DNA of 64,000 nt from Nocardioides sp. S5 (GTDB taxonomy: Bacteria > Actinomycetota > Actinomycetes > Propionibacteriales > Nocardioidaceae). How positions within the stretch are numbered: the first letter of the stretch is position 1; each line of letters starts with the position of its first letter. Of this stretch, positions 8,920 to 17,154 are shown one piece after another. The position numbers and the translations under genes are program-made. The notes below the pieces were generated by a model that did not search any database, was not told the origin of the DNA, and saw nothing but the letters and a program-made list of their open reading frames with translations. The stretch lies in assembly GCF_017310035.1 (NCBI RefSeq), contig NZ_CP022296.1:1116001-1180000 (forward strand), given 5' to 3'.

Positions 8920-10116
8920 ATGACCTTCGAGCTGTCCCCCGAGCACGAGCAGTTCCGTCGCAGCGTCCGTGACTTCGCGGAGGCCGAGATCGCGCCGCAC
9001 GCAGCGCAGTGGGACCGCGAGCACCACTTCCCGACCGACGTCGTGCAGAAGATGGGCGCGCTCGGCCTGATGGGCCTCACCGCGCCCGAGGAGTTCGGCG
9101 GCGCGGGCATGGCCGGCGAGGACGGCGGCTTCACCTCGCTGTGCCTGGCCATCGAGGAGGTCGGCCGTGTCGACCAGTCGATGGGCATCACGCTCGAGGC
9201 GGCCGTGGGCCTGGGCATCAACCCGATCCTGACCTTCGGCACCGACGAGCAGAAGAAGACCTGGCTGCCCGACCTCATCGCCGGCGAGAAGCTCGCGGGC
9301 TTCGGCCTCACCGAGCCCGGCGCGGGCTCGGACGCCGGGGCGACGAAGACGAAGGCGGTGCTGGAGGACGGCGAGTGGGTCGTCAACGGCTCCAAGCAGT
9401 TCATCACCAACTCGGGCTCGTCCATCACCTCGCTGGTCACCGTGACGGCCCGCACCGGCGAGCGCGCCGACGGCCGCCCCGAGATCTCGACGGTCATGAT
9501 CCCCTCCGGCACGCCCGGCTTCACCGCCGAGAAGGCGTACGACAAGCTCGGCTGGCACGCCTCCGACACCCACCCACTGTCCTTCAGCGACGTACGCGTC
9601 CCCGAGGCCAACCTCCTCGGTGAGCGCGGTCGCGGCTACGCCCAGTTCCTCGCCACGCTCGACGACGGCCGCGTCGCGATCGCTGCCCTCGCCGTCGGCT
9701 GCATCCAGGCCTGCCTCGACATGTCGGTGCAGTACGCCGGCGAGCGGCAGACTTCTCAGGGGCCCATCGGGCGCAAGCAGGGTCTCGCCTTCCAGGTCTC
9801 CGACCTCCAGGTCATGCTCGATGCCTCGCGCCTGCTGACCTACAAGGCGGCCGCGATGAAGGACGCGATGGACGCGGGCAGGTCGGTCTCGATGGGCGCC
9901 TTCAAGCAGGCCGCCGCCGTCGCCAAGCTCTACGCCACCGAGTCGGCCGTGACCGCCACCCGCATCGCGACGCAGGTCTTCGGCGGCTACGGCTTCATGG
10001 AGGAGTACCCGGTCGTCCGGTTCTACCGCGACGCCAAGGTGCTCGAGATCGGCGAGGGCACCTCGGAGGTCCAGCGGATGCTCATCGCGCGGGGGCTCGG
10101 CCTGCCGGTCGAGTGA
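8920..10116 (+). CDS. Acyl-CoA dehydrogenase
   Basis: A complete FAD-dependent acyl-CoA dehydrogenase (398 residues) that introduces the alpha-beta double bond in acyl-CoA. Visible marks are GFGLTEPGAGSDAGATKT, WVVNGSKQFITNSG, GYGFMEEYPVVRFYRDAK and the catalytic glutamate in EIGEGTSEVQR near the end. The ATG at 8920 is preferred because it gives the usual family N-terminus (MTFELSPEHEQ); an in-frame ATG lies at 8911. The chain-length preference cannot be told from the sequence. It stands alone behind an inverted repeat; a second paralogue is at 35138-36310. Confidence 0.93.
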   Translation: MTFELSPEHEQFRRSVRDFAEAEIAPHAAQWDREHHFPTDVVQKMGALGLMGLTAPEEFGGAGMAGEDGGFTSLCLAIEEVGRVDQSMGITLEAAVGLGINPILTFGTDEQKKTWLPDLIAGEKLAGFGLTEPGAGSDAGATKTKAVLEDGEWVVNGSKQFITNSGSSITSLVTVTARTGERADGRPEISTVMIPSGTPGFTAEKAYDKLGWHASDTHPLSFSDVRVPEANLLGERGRGYAQFLATLDDGRVAIAALAVGCIQACLDMSVQYAGERQTSQGPIGRKQGLAFQVSDLQVMLDASRLLTYKAAAMKDAMDAGRSVSMGAFKQAAAVAKLYATESAVTATRIATQVFGGYGFMEEYPVVRFYRDAKVLEIGEGTSEVQRMLIARGLGLPVE

Positions 10117-10125
10117 GGCTGAGGC

Positions 10126-10461
10126 TCAGGCGGGCCGTGGGGCGTACATGATCACGGCGACGCCGACGAGGCACACGAGCGCACCGACGACGTCGTAGCG
10201 GTCCGGGCGGAAGCCGTCGACGGCCATGCCCCACGCCAGCGACCCGGCCACGAACACCCCGCCGTACGCCGCCAGGATCCGCCCGAAGTTGGCGTCCGGC
10301 TGCAGCGTGGCGACCAGGCCGTAGAGGCCGAGTGCCACGAAGCCCGCCCCGATCCACAGCCAGCCGCGGTGCTCCCGCACGCCCTGCCACACCAGCCACG
10401 CCCCGCCGATCTCGGCGACTGCCGCAAGGGCGAAGAGCAGCAGCGACTTGGCGATCGTCAT
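10126..10461 (-). CDS. YnfA/UPF0060 family small membrane protein
   Basis: A 111-residue protein with four predicted membrane helices and the family pattern [10 protein letters not shown] near the N-terminus, [20 protein letters not shown] in the middle and [18 protein letters not shown] at the end. YnfA proteins resemble small multidrug transporters, but their role is poorly established. The gene is convergent with the acyl-CoA dehydrogenase (9 bases apart) and divergent from the DUF4956 gene. Confidence 0.9.
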   Translation of the reverse strand: MTIAKSLLLFALAAVAEIGGAWLVWQGVREHRGWLWIGAGFVALGLYGLVATLQPDANFGRILAAYGGVFVAGSLAWGMAVDGFRPDRYDVVGALVCLVGVAVIMYAPRPA

Positions 10462-10598
10462 GGGGACGAGTCTCGCAGGACCCGTCGTCGTTCACCTCCC
10501 GGTCACCTCGCGTCCATGAGGCGCCTCTCATCCTGTTGTTAACGCGGACTCATGGCAGAACGGGATGTTGGTCGGACTCGGACGCAAAGGACCCTTGC

Positions 10599-11222
10599 AT
10601 GAACAGCTCTGCAGCAACCCTGATGGTGATCGGCACCAACATCCTCGCCATCGGCACCCTCGCCTACGGCATCTACTTCCAGCGGCATCGTCGTCGCGAC
10701 ATGCTGATCGCCTACCTCGCGCTCGATGTCGGGGTCCTGGCGGTGACCCTGGTGCTCGCGTCGGCCAGCGTGGCGGCGGGGCTCGGTCTCGGTCTCTTCG
10801 GCGTGCTCTCGATCATCCGGCTCCGCTCGAACTCCCTCACGCAGGAAGAGGTGGCCTACTACTTCGCCTCGCTCGCACTGGGCCTCATCGCCGGACTGCG
10901 TCCCGACCCCTGGTGGGTCGCTCCCATGACCACCCTGCTCATCGTGGTCGTGATGTACGTCGCCGACCACCCGCGCATCTACGCCGGTTCCCGGCACCAG
11001 ACCATCGTGCTCGATGCCGCCATCACCGACGAGACGGAGCTGCGCGAGCGCCTGGCCCGCCTGCTGGGCGCCGACGTCACGCGGGTGTTCGTGACGGAGA
11101 CTGACCTGGTCCGCGATGTCACGGTCGTCGACGTCCGCTACACCGTCCGGCCGCAGGTCGTCGAGGGGGCGTACGACGTCCGGAGCGGACGCGTCGAGAC
11201 CGAGGGGATGGCGCTCCGGTGA
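10599..11222 (+). CDS. DUF4956 membrane protein
   Basis: 207 residues with about four membrane helices in the first 130 residues, including LGLGLFGVLSIIRLRSNSL and the motif QEEVAYYFASLALGLIAG, both typical of DUF4956. A soluble tail of about 75 residues follows (ETELRERLARLLGADVTRV). The ATG at 10599 has AAAGGA upstream. Its stop overlaps the GTG of the VTC-domain gene by four bases. DUF4956 proteins commonly sit beside VTC polyphosphate-polymerase-like proteins, so it may be a membrane partner for that enzyme; the activity is unknown. Confidence 0.88.
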   Translation: MNSSAATLMVIGTNILAIGTLAYGIYFQRHRRRDMLIAYLALDVGVLAVTLVLASASVAAGLGLGLFGVLSIIRLRSNSLTQEEVAYYFASLALGLIAGLRPDPWWVAPMTTLLIVVVMYVADHPRIYAGSRHQTIVLDAAITDETELRERLARLLGADVTRVFVTETDLVRDVTVVDVRYTVRPQVVEGAYDVRSGRVETEGMALR

Positions 11223-12004
11223 ACGCGCTCGACGCCGTACGCGGTTCGGAGCACGTGCTCGAGGGCTGCTCCCTCCCCGACGTCCTTGCCGCTGCCGAGC
11301 TGCAGACCCGGGTGGACCGGAAGTACCTGCTCACCCCGGAAGCCTTCACAGACCTGGTCGCCAGCCTGCGCCTCTCGCACCGCGTGCTGGAGATCGGCGG
11401 CCTGCGGGCGTTCCGCTACGAGTCGGTCTACTTCGACACCCCCGATCTCGACTCCTACCTCGGCGCCGCGCGCGGACGACGGCGCAAGTTCAAGGTGCGC
11501 ACCCGCACCTACCTCGACAGCGAAGCGTGCCTGCTCGAGGTCAAGCGCGCGGGCGGACGGGAGGAGACCGTCAAGGAGCGCATCGACCACCCGGTCGAGG
11601 AGCGGCACAGCCTCGATGCGGCTGGCCGCAGCTTCGTCGAGGAGCGGCTCGCCCTCTCCGGTGGCGGTGCCGAGGCCCTCGAGCCGACCCTCACCACGAC
11701 CTATCGCCGGATGACCCTCGTCGACCTCGCGTCCGGCAGCAGGCTCACCTGCGACGCCGGTCTGGTCCTGACCGATCAGGGGGGACGGTCGCGAGGGATG
11801 GACGACCGGGTGCTGGTGGAGACCAAGGCGTCCGGCGCCGCGGGAGAGGCAGACCGGTTGCTGTGGCGCCGCGGCTTCCGACCGGTGCGGATCAGCAAGT
11901 ACGCCGTCGGCATGGCGGCGCTGAACCCGCAGCTCCCGGCCAACCGCTGGCACCGGGTGCTGCGCGACCACTTCGGCAGCCGACAGGAGTCCCTCTCGTC
12001 CTGA
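11219..12004 (+). CDS. VTC-domain polyphosphate polymerase-like protein
   Basis: 261 residues with the VTC tunnel-fold pattern: QTRVDRKYLLTP near the start, FRYESVYFDTPDLDSY, RRRKFKVRTRTYLDS, CLLEVKRAGGREETVKERI and, at the end, DRVLVETKASG and RPVRISKYAVGM. The basic residues in KVRTRTY and the glutamates in LLEVK and VETK correspond to the phosphate-handling tunnel of the family. It may make inorganic polyphosphate from nucleotide; this is a family inference. The GTG start overlaps the DUF4956 stop, so the two are probably made together. Confidence 0.85.
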   Translation: MNALDAVRGSEHVLEGCSLPDVLAAAELQTRVDRKYLLTPEAFTDLVASLRLSHRVLEIGGLRAFRYESVYFDTPDLDSYLGAARGRRRKFKVRTRTYLDSEACLLEVKRAGGREETVKERIDHPVEERHSLDAAGRSFVEERLALSGGGAEALEPTLTTTYRRMTLVDLASGSRLTCDAGLVLTDQGGRSRGMDDRVLVETKASGAAGEADRLLWRRGFRPVRISKYAVGMAALNPQLPANRWHRVLRDHFGSRQESLSS

Positions 12005-12017
12005 CCGGCCGGGTCCC

Positions 12018-13337
12018 TCACCCGGTCAGGACGTAGTCGATCCGGAGAGCCGGGAGCGCCCGCCTGCGGACCGTCGCAATCGGCGGCGGTCTCGTGGAGT
12101 AGGTGTGGCCGGTCGGGAGGGTGGTCGTCACGCTGCCGTCCGGCCCAGGTCTGGCCCGCCAGCGCGGTGCCTCCTTGGCGTAGTTGCAGGCCTCGCAGGC
12201 ACCTTGGCCGTTGCGGCCCGACGTGGGTCCGCCGTCGTCGTGGCGGTGCACGTGGTCGGCGTGACGGATCGGGGCGTCGCACCACGGGGTGCGGCAGACC
12301 TGGTCGCGCAGCCGGATGAAGCGGGCCAAGCCGGCGGGGAACCGGCGTGCCCGTGCCCGGCTGTCCATGGCGACGAGCTCCCCGGTCGTGGGCGAGGCGT
12401 AGAGCCGACGCAACCAGACCTCGTCACCCGATGCCACCGCTCCTGCGACCACCTCGCGGGCGAGCTCGGCCGGGATGGGACCGAGGTCGGTGAGGTGGGC
12501 CGGCTCGTCGCTGGTGCCGAGGAGGGCGTCGTGCGGCATGACGAGGTTGAGGGTGACGCCGGGGCCACGGTCGGCGCTGTCACCGGTGACGCGGGCGACC
12601 AGCTCATCGGCCATCACCTGCCCCTTGGTCCGGGGATCACCCTGGGCGCGGGCGGTGTCGGCCTCGCGGGTGAGGGCGGCGTGGACCGCGACGCCGGACG
12701 CCACCGGGAGCAGCGCGGTGAGCCACACCATCGTGTCGGGCGCGGGACGGATCGAGACGCACCGCTCCGACTCGGCCTTGCGGCGCCGTGCGACCAGGGA
12801 GGCGGCGTCGAGCCGGGCTGCCTCGGCGGTGGCGGCCGCGACGACCTGGCGCTCGCTCATCGCCTCGATCGCGTCAGGGTCGGAGGCCAACGCCTCATCG
12901 ACGGCAAGACGGTGCTCGAGGGAGAGGCACGCGGTCTCGCGGGCGATCACGGTCGCCCGCCACTCGGTGATGCGGCCTGCCCGCCATGCCGACCACGTGT
13001 GGGGCAGCTCGCGCTGGACGACCTGGGCCAGGCCGAGGTGCCGTCGACCGCGGTGCGGCGACTCCCGCCGCGCGATCGCCACCATGGACGCCACGCCCTG
13101 GCCGCGCCGGTCGGCAGGGATGCCGAGCACCTCGTGGTCGGCGGCGGTCGAGTCGGCGAGCTCCGCCGTCAGCGCCGTCTGCGCAGCGCTCACCGTGCAG
13201 GCGAGCTCCTCCAGCGCGCGGATGGCGTCGAGCCGGCCCGCGTCGTCGAGCCCGCTCGGGCCGTCGAGCGCCACCTGCAGCCCACGCCGCACGGCCGCGA
13301 TCGCGGCTGCGGTGAGCGGCGGCTGGGTGGTGGGCAT
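12018..13337 (-). CDS. DUF222/HNH endonuclease domain protein (13E12-like)
   Basis: 439 residues from the ATG at 13337, with a GTG 33 bases further upstream as alternative. The first 300 residues are the DUF222 helical region (SERQVVAAATAEAARLDA, VMADELVARVTGD). The C-terminus has an HNH-type zinc/metal motif, CRTPWCDAPIRHADHVHRHD followed by ACEACNYAKE. These proteins occur in many copies in actinobacteria and resemble the mycobacterial 13E12 family. They are presumed nucleases with unknown purpose. It is convergent with the VTC gene. A second, distant relative is at 62557-63981. Confidence 0.88.
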   Translation of the reverse strand: MPTTQPPLTAAAIAAVRRGLQVALDGPSGLDDAGRLDAIRALEELACTVSAAQTALTAELADSTAADHEVLGIPADRRGQGVASMVAIARRESPHRGRRHLGLAQVVQRELPHTWSAWRAGRITEWRATVIARETACLSLEHRLAVDEALASDPDAIEAMSERQVVAAATAEAARLDAASLVARRRKAESERCVSIRPAPDTMVWLTALLPVASGVAVHAALTREADTARAQGDPRTKGQVMADELVARVTGDSADRGPGVTLNLVMPHDALLGTSDEPAHLTDLGPIPAELAREVVAGAVASGDEVWLRRLYASPTTGELVAMDSRARARRFPAGLARFIRLRDQVCRTPWCDAPIRHADHVHRHDDGGPTSGRNGQGACEACNYAKEAPRWRARPGPDGSVTTTLPTGHTYSTRPPPIATVRRRALPALRIDYVLTG

Positions 13338-13512
13338 GCATCCACTCAACACGAGGGGTCCGACAGTCACAGAGGGGTTGTGGACAGAGTGAGTTCCCGG
13401 TTGTCCTACCGGCAGGATTGAGACGGGTTAGTTTGACGCGCTGATCTGGAAGCTGGTCCTGGCGTCCCAATGGCGCCTCAGAGGACCCGCTCATCAAGAC
13501 CGAGGGGGAGCG

Positions 13513-14157
13513 TTGAGTCGGCTGGTTGCGTACTACGAGGAAGAGCCCGTCCCCACCAAGGGGGGTGTCGAGGTGGAGCAGATCGCCTACGTGCCGAGTG
13601 TTCCGATCCCTGCCTCCGACGGAGAGGTCAGGCCGAACGTCGTCTACGTTGTCGTGCCCAACCCAATGGGTACCTCGCTGCACGTTCCGTTCGCTGCCTT
13701 CGACGAGTGGTTCCTTCGTGATCGTTACGGCGAGGCGCTGCGCATCGTGAACACCCTCGGAGCCTCAAGCATCGAGTGCAAGACGTCCCGTGACTCCCGC
13801 AGGCGTTCCGGCGTGACCGCGACGGTCAAGGGGATCGGGGCCACGCTGCGCCGGAATCGCCACCAGACCAGCATGTTCGACTACTCGCACGTGGGCACGG
13901 GGAGTCAGCCGCGTGACCCTCGACCCCTCAAGTGGCCTGATGAGCCCGGATTCGGCGCAGCGGTCTCCAGCGTGCTCGACAACAAGGCCACGGCGGTGAC
14001 CATCAACATCAGCAGCACGTCGCGTCATTCGGTGAACGGGAGCCTTGGCAAGAAGCTCGCCGGCATGGGCTTCGAGCTCGGGATCAGCAGCGAGAGCAGT
14101 GACGCCGTCTCGCTCCATATGGTGGCGAAGTTCCCCGAGCGCTCCCGCTGGCGCTGA
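13513..14157 (+). CDS. Unrecognised protein, 214 aa
   Basis: I do not recognise this protein. A TTG start is preceded by GAGGGGGAG. It is soluble by appearance, with no signal or membrane segment. The N-terminal half has VVYVVVPNPMGTSLHVPF; the middle is basic (SRDSRRRSGVTATVKG, LRRNRHQTS); the C-terminal part looks like beta strands rich in serine (AVTINISSTSRHS, GFELGISSESSDAVSL). Codon use is less GC-biased than its neighbours (GTT, CGT, GCT and GAT codons are frequent), which suggests an acquired gene. It stands alone between a DUF222/HNH gene and a two-component system, with 175 bases of featureless sequence upstream. Confidence 0.75.
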   Translation: MSRLVAYYEEEPVPTKGGVEVEQIAYVPSVPIPASDGEVRPNVVYVVVPNPMGTSLHVPFAAFDEWFLRDRYGEALRIVNTLGASSIECKTSRDSRRRSGVTATVKGIGATLRRNRHQTSMFDYSHVGTGSQPRDPRPLKWPDEPGFGAAVSSVLDNKATAVTINISSTSRHSVNGSLGKKLAGMGFELGISSESSDAVSLHMVAKFPERSRWR

Positions 14158-14209
14158 TCTCCCCCTCCCGACGGATCCGCCGGGTCGCGCGGCGCTCTAC
14201 TCTCGCCCC

Positions 14210-15544
14210 ATGTCCCGACCGACCCAGCGCACGCTCGACTGGTTCGGCGTCGATGACGTGTGGGAGCGTCCGCGGCCCGGCCTCGGGCGCCAGGACGTCG
14301 CACTGGCGGTGAGCGTCGCCGCGATCAGCCTGCTGGCCCTCGAGCTGGTGCGCAGCGCCGGTGGGCTCGAGCAGACCGATGTCCCGGTGTGGTCGCAATG
14401 GCTGGCCGTGGCGAGCGGAGCGGCGCTGCTGCTCGGTCGCCGGCGCTGGCCGCTGTCGGTGGCACTGCTCGCCGCTGGGCACATGTTCGTCGCCGGCGTC
14501 ACGATGCCGCAGGTCATGGGCCAGGCCTCGCTGCAGATCGTCTACTTCCTCGCCCTGCTCTCCGGCGTCGCGTGGGCGCGCGACCGGCGCGCGATGGTCA
14601 TCACCGTCAGCGTGATCGTGCTCTTCATGTTCGCCTGGATCGGCTGGCAGTTCGCGGTCGGCTCGGCGGCGCAGGAGTGGGTCGAGGAGGAGATGGGCAC
14701 CGAGCGGATCGGCCTGTTCCCGCAGATCCCCGCCGCGGTCGCGATCACGCTCGTCGTCAACGCGATCTACTTCGGCGGTGCGATCGTCGGCGGGGGCGTC
14801 TCGTGGCGCGCAGCCCGACAGCGCCACCGGCTCCAGGAGCAGGCCACCACCATCGCCGGCCAGGCCGGCCGGCTGCGGGAGCAGGCCGTCCTCGACGAGC
14901 GGCTCCGCATCGCCCGCGAGCTGCACGACGTGGTCGCCCACGGCGTCTCCGCGATGGGCATCCAGGCCGGCGCTGCGCGACGGGTGCTCGACCGCGACCC
15001 CGACGCCGCGCGTACGGCTCTCGCCAACGTCGAGGAGGCCTCGCGCGACGCCGTCGCGCAGATGCGCGGCCTGCTCGGCACCCTGCGCGAGGGAGTGGGG
15101 GAGGAGGACGCGCGCGAGCCCGGCGAGGCGCGTACGACGGACGCGGGCGTCCGCGACCTTCCCGCCCTGGTCGCCGAGGTGCGCGAGGTGGGCCTCACGG
15201 TCTCCCTCGACGTGGTCGAGGCCCAGGAGGGCGCGGCCGCCCGGCTCCCGCGCGGGATCGGGCTGGCCGTCTTCCGCACGGTGCAGGAGGCGCTCACCAA
15301 CGTGCGCCGCCACTCCACCGCCGACGCTGCGTCGGTGGTGGTGCGCATCGACGAGGCGGTGTCCTACGCCGAGGTGGAGGTCGTCGACAGCGGTCGCCCC
15401 CGCCACGGCACGTCCGGCAGCGGCCTGGGCCAGCTCGGCATCCGCGAGCGAGCCGCCACGCACGACGGTCAGGTCGACATCGGCCCGCGGGTCACCGGCG
15501 GCTACCGCGTCCGCGTGCGCTACCCGCTCGGGGCGCGCCCGTGA
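14210..15544 (+). CDS. Sensor histidine kinase, NarL/DesK type
   Basis: 444 residues. The first 200 hold several membrane helices. A short coiled linker (RLREQAVLDERL) leads into the HisKA_3 box RIARELHDVVAHGVSAMG, with the phosphoacceptor histidine. An ATPase domain follows with the N-box EALTNVRRHS and the glycine box GSGLGQLGIRERA. The signal is unknown. Its stop overlaps the GTG of the response regulator, so the pair is made together. The ABC exporter genes just downstream may be the target, as is common for this arrangement. Confidence 0.92.
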   Translation: MSRPTQRTLDWFGVDDVWERPRPGLGRQDVALAVSVAAISLLALELVRSAGGLEQTDVPVWSQWLAVASGAALLLGRRRWPLSVALLAAGHMFVAGVTMPQVMGQASLQIVYFLALLSGVAWARDRRAMVITVSVIVLFMFAWIGWQFAVGSAAQEWVEEEMGTERIGLFPQIPAAVAITLVVNAIYFGGAIVGGGVSWRAARQRHRLQEQATTIAGQAGRLREQAVLDERLRIARELHDVVAHGVSAMGIQAGAARRVLDRDPDAARTALANVEEASRDAVAQMRGLLGTLREGVGEEDAREPGEARTTDAGVRDLPALVAEVREVGLTVSLDVVEAQEGAAARLPRGIGLAVFRTVQEALTNVRRHSTADAASVVVRIDEAVSYAEVEVVDSGRPRHGTSGSGLGQLGIRERAATHDGQVDIGPRVTGGYRVRVRYPLGARP

Positions 15545-16209
15545 CCGCGCCGCTGCGGGTCCTGCTCGTCGACGACCATGCCATGGTGCGCTCGGGGTTC
15601 GCGATGGTCCTCTCCGTCGAGGACGACATCGAGGTCGTGGGGGAGGCCGCCGACGGCCTCCAGGCCCTCGACCAGGCCCGAACGATGCGACCCGACGTGG
15701 TGCTCATGGACGTCCAGATGCCCCGCATGGACGGCATCGAGGCCACCCGGCACCTCGTCGCCGAGGACCTGGGCCACGTGGTGATCGTGACGACCTTCGA
15801 CCGCGACGACTACCTCTTCGACGCCCTCGACGCGGGCGCGAGCGGCTTCCTGCTGAAGAACGCCGGGCCGGAGCAGCTCCTCGACGCCGTACGTGCTGCC
15901 GGACGCGGGCACGCGCTGCTCGCCCCCGAGGTGACGCGGCGCGTCATCGGGCAGAGGGCAGTGGGTCGCGTGGGCGTCGCTCGCACCGAGCCCGAGGAGC
16001 TGTCCCGCCTCACCGCCCGGGAGCGCGAGGTGCTCGTGCTGCTCGCCCGCGGGCTGTCCAACGGCGAGATCGCCGGCTCGCTGGTGCTGGGGGAGGCGAC
16101 GGTGAAGACCCACGTGTCCAACGTGCTCGCCAAGCTCCACCTCCGCGACCGCGTGCAGGCCGTCGTCTACGCCTACGAGGCCGGCCTCGTCCTCGCGACG
16201 GAGGAGTGA
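15541..16209 (+). CDS. LuxR/NarL family response regulator
   Basis: 222 residues. The receiver domain has the acidic pair D11-D12, phosphoacceptor aspartate 57 (VVLMDVQMP) and a lysine in GFLLKNAGPEQLL. The C-terminal helix-turn-helix has LTAREREVLVLLARGLSNGEI and VKTHVSNVLAKLHLRDRVQ. It should bind DNA when phosphorylated by the kinase encoded directly upstream (4-base overlap). The ABC transporter starting 63 bases downstream is a plausible regulon member. Confidence 0.94.
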   Translation: MTAPLRVLLVDDHAMVRSGFAMVLSVEDDIEVVGEAADGLQALDQARTMRPDVVLMDVQMPRMDGIEATRHLVAEDLGHVVIVTTFDRDDYLFDALDAGASGFLLKNAGPEQLLDAVRAAGRGHALLAPEVTRRVIGQRAVGRVGVARTEPEELSRLTAREREVLVLLARGLSNGEIAGSLVLGEATVKTHVSNVLAKLHLRDRVQAVVYAYEAGLVLATEE

Positions 16210-16272
16210 GGACCCGAGGTTCAGTCGCGCGGGGGATCCGCGACGACGCCTCCCGCCCCTAGCGTCGGTGGC

Positions 16273-17154
16273 ATGCTGGAGATCCGGGAGCTGACCAGGC
16301 GGTTCGGCGAGCACACTGCCGTCGACCGCGTCTCGTTCGAGGTGCCGGCCGGGCTGATGACCGGCTTCGTCGGAGGCAACGGCGCGGGCAAGACCACCAC
16401 CATGCGGATGGTGATGGGCGTGCTCGGCATCGACGAGGGCGAGGTGCTGTGGCGTGGGCACGCCATCACCCGGCTGGACCGCCGCTCGTTCGGCTACATG
16501 CCGGAGGAGCGCGGGCTCTACCCCAAGCAGCCGATCCTCGACCAGCTCGTCTACGTCGCCCAGCTCAAGGGCATGGGCCGGGTCGAGGCGCGCACCGGGG
16601 TGCAGGAGCTGCTGGAACGCTTCGGCCTCGGCGAGCGGGGCAAGGACCACCTCGAGAAGCTCTCGCTGGGCAACCAGCAGCGGGTGCAGATCATCGCCTC
16701 GGTGCTGCCCCGGCCCGACGCACTGGTGCTCGACGAGCCCTTCTCCGGGCTCGACCCGCTGGCGGTCGACTCGATGGTCGACCTGCTGCGCGAGCACACC
16801 CGCGACGGGGTGCCGGTCCTGTTCTCCAGCCACCAGCTCGACCTGGTCGAGCGCCTGTGCGACCGCCTGGTCGTGCTGGCCCATGGACGCCGGGTCGCCG
16901 CCGGGACGGTGACGGAGCTGCGCGACGCGGGGGTGCCGCGCTTCCGTCTCGTCCTCGGCGGCGACGCCGGTTGGGTCCGCGACCAACGCGGGCTCGACGT
17001 CCTCGACCTCGACGGTGCCTCCGCGCTCGTCGAGGTGCGCGAGGACGGAGCCGAGCAGCACCTCGTCGCCGAGGCCACCCGCCGCGGCGACGTCCACGAG
17101 TTCGTCCGGGTCCGCCCGGCGCTCAGCGAGATCTACCGGGAGGCCACCGCATGA
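16273..17154 (+). CDS. ABC exporter ATP-binding protein (NatA-like)
   Basis: 293 residues with Walker A GGNGAGKTTT, signature LSLGNQQRVQ (a variant of LSGGQ), Walker B ALVLDEPFSGLDP and switch histidine in FSSHQLDL. The final 80 residues form the DUF4162-type extension usual in these exporters. The stop overlaps the ATG of the permease gene by four bases. The substrate is not known; relatives export sodium or drugs. Confidence 0.92.
   Translation: MLEIRELTRRFGEHTAVDRVSFEVPAGLMTGFVGGNGAGKTTTMRMVMGVLGIDEGEVLWRGHAITRLDRRSFGYMPEERGLYPKQPILDQLVYVAQLKGMGRVEARTGVQELLERFGLGERGKDHLEKLSLGNQQRVQIIASVLPRPDALVLDEPFSGLDPLAVDSMVDLLREHTRDGVPVLFSSHQLDLVERLCDRLVVLAHGRRVAAGTVTELRDAGVPRFRLVLGGDAGWVRDQRGLDVLDLDGASALVEVREDGAEQHLVAEATRRGDVHEFVRVRPALSEIYREATA

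Noticed and set aside
10516..10531. Small palindrome GAGGCGCCTC between ynfA and the DUF4956 gene as an operator
   Set aside because: A ten-base GC palindrome is expected by chance in DNA of this composition, and it has no repeated copy nearby.
12018..13337. The two DUF222/HNH genes as ends of one composite mobile element
   Set aside because: They are 50 kb apart, differ outside the HNH motif, and the interval is mostly conserved core genes.
15520..17097. Minus-strand open frame of over 500 codons opposite the response regulator and ABC ATPase
   Set aside because: Both plus-strand genes carry complete family signatures, and the antisense translation does not resemble any protein.
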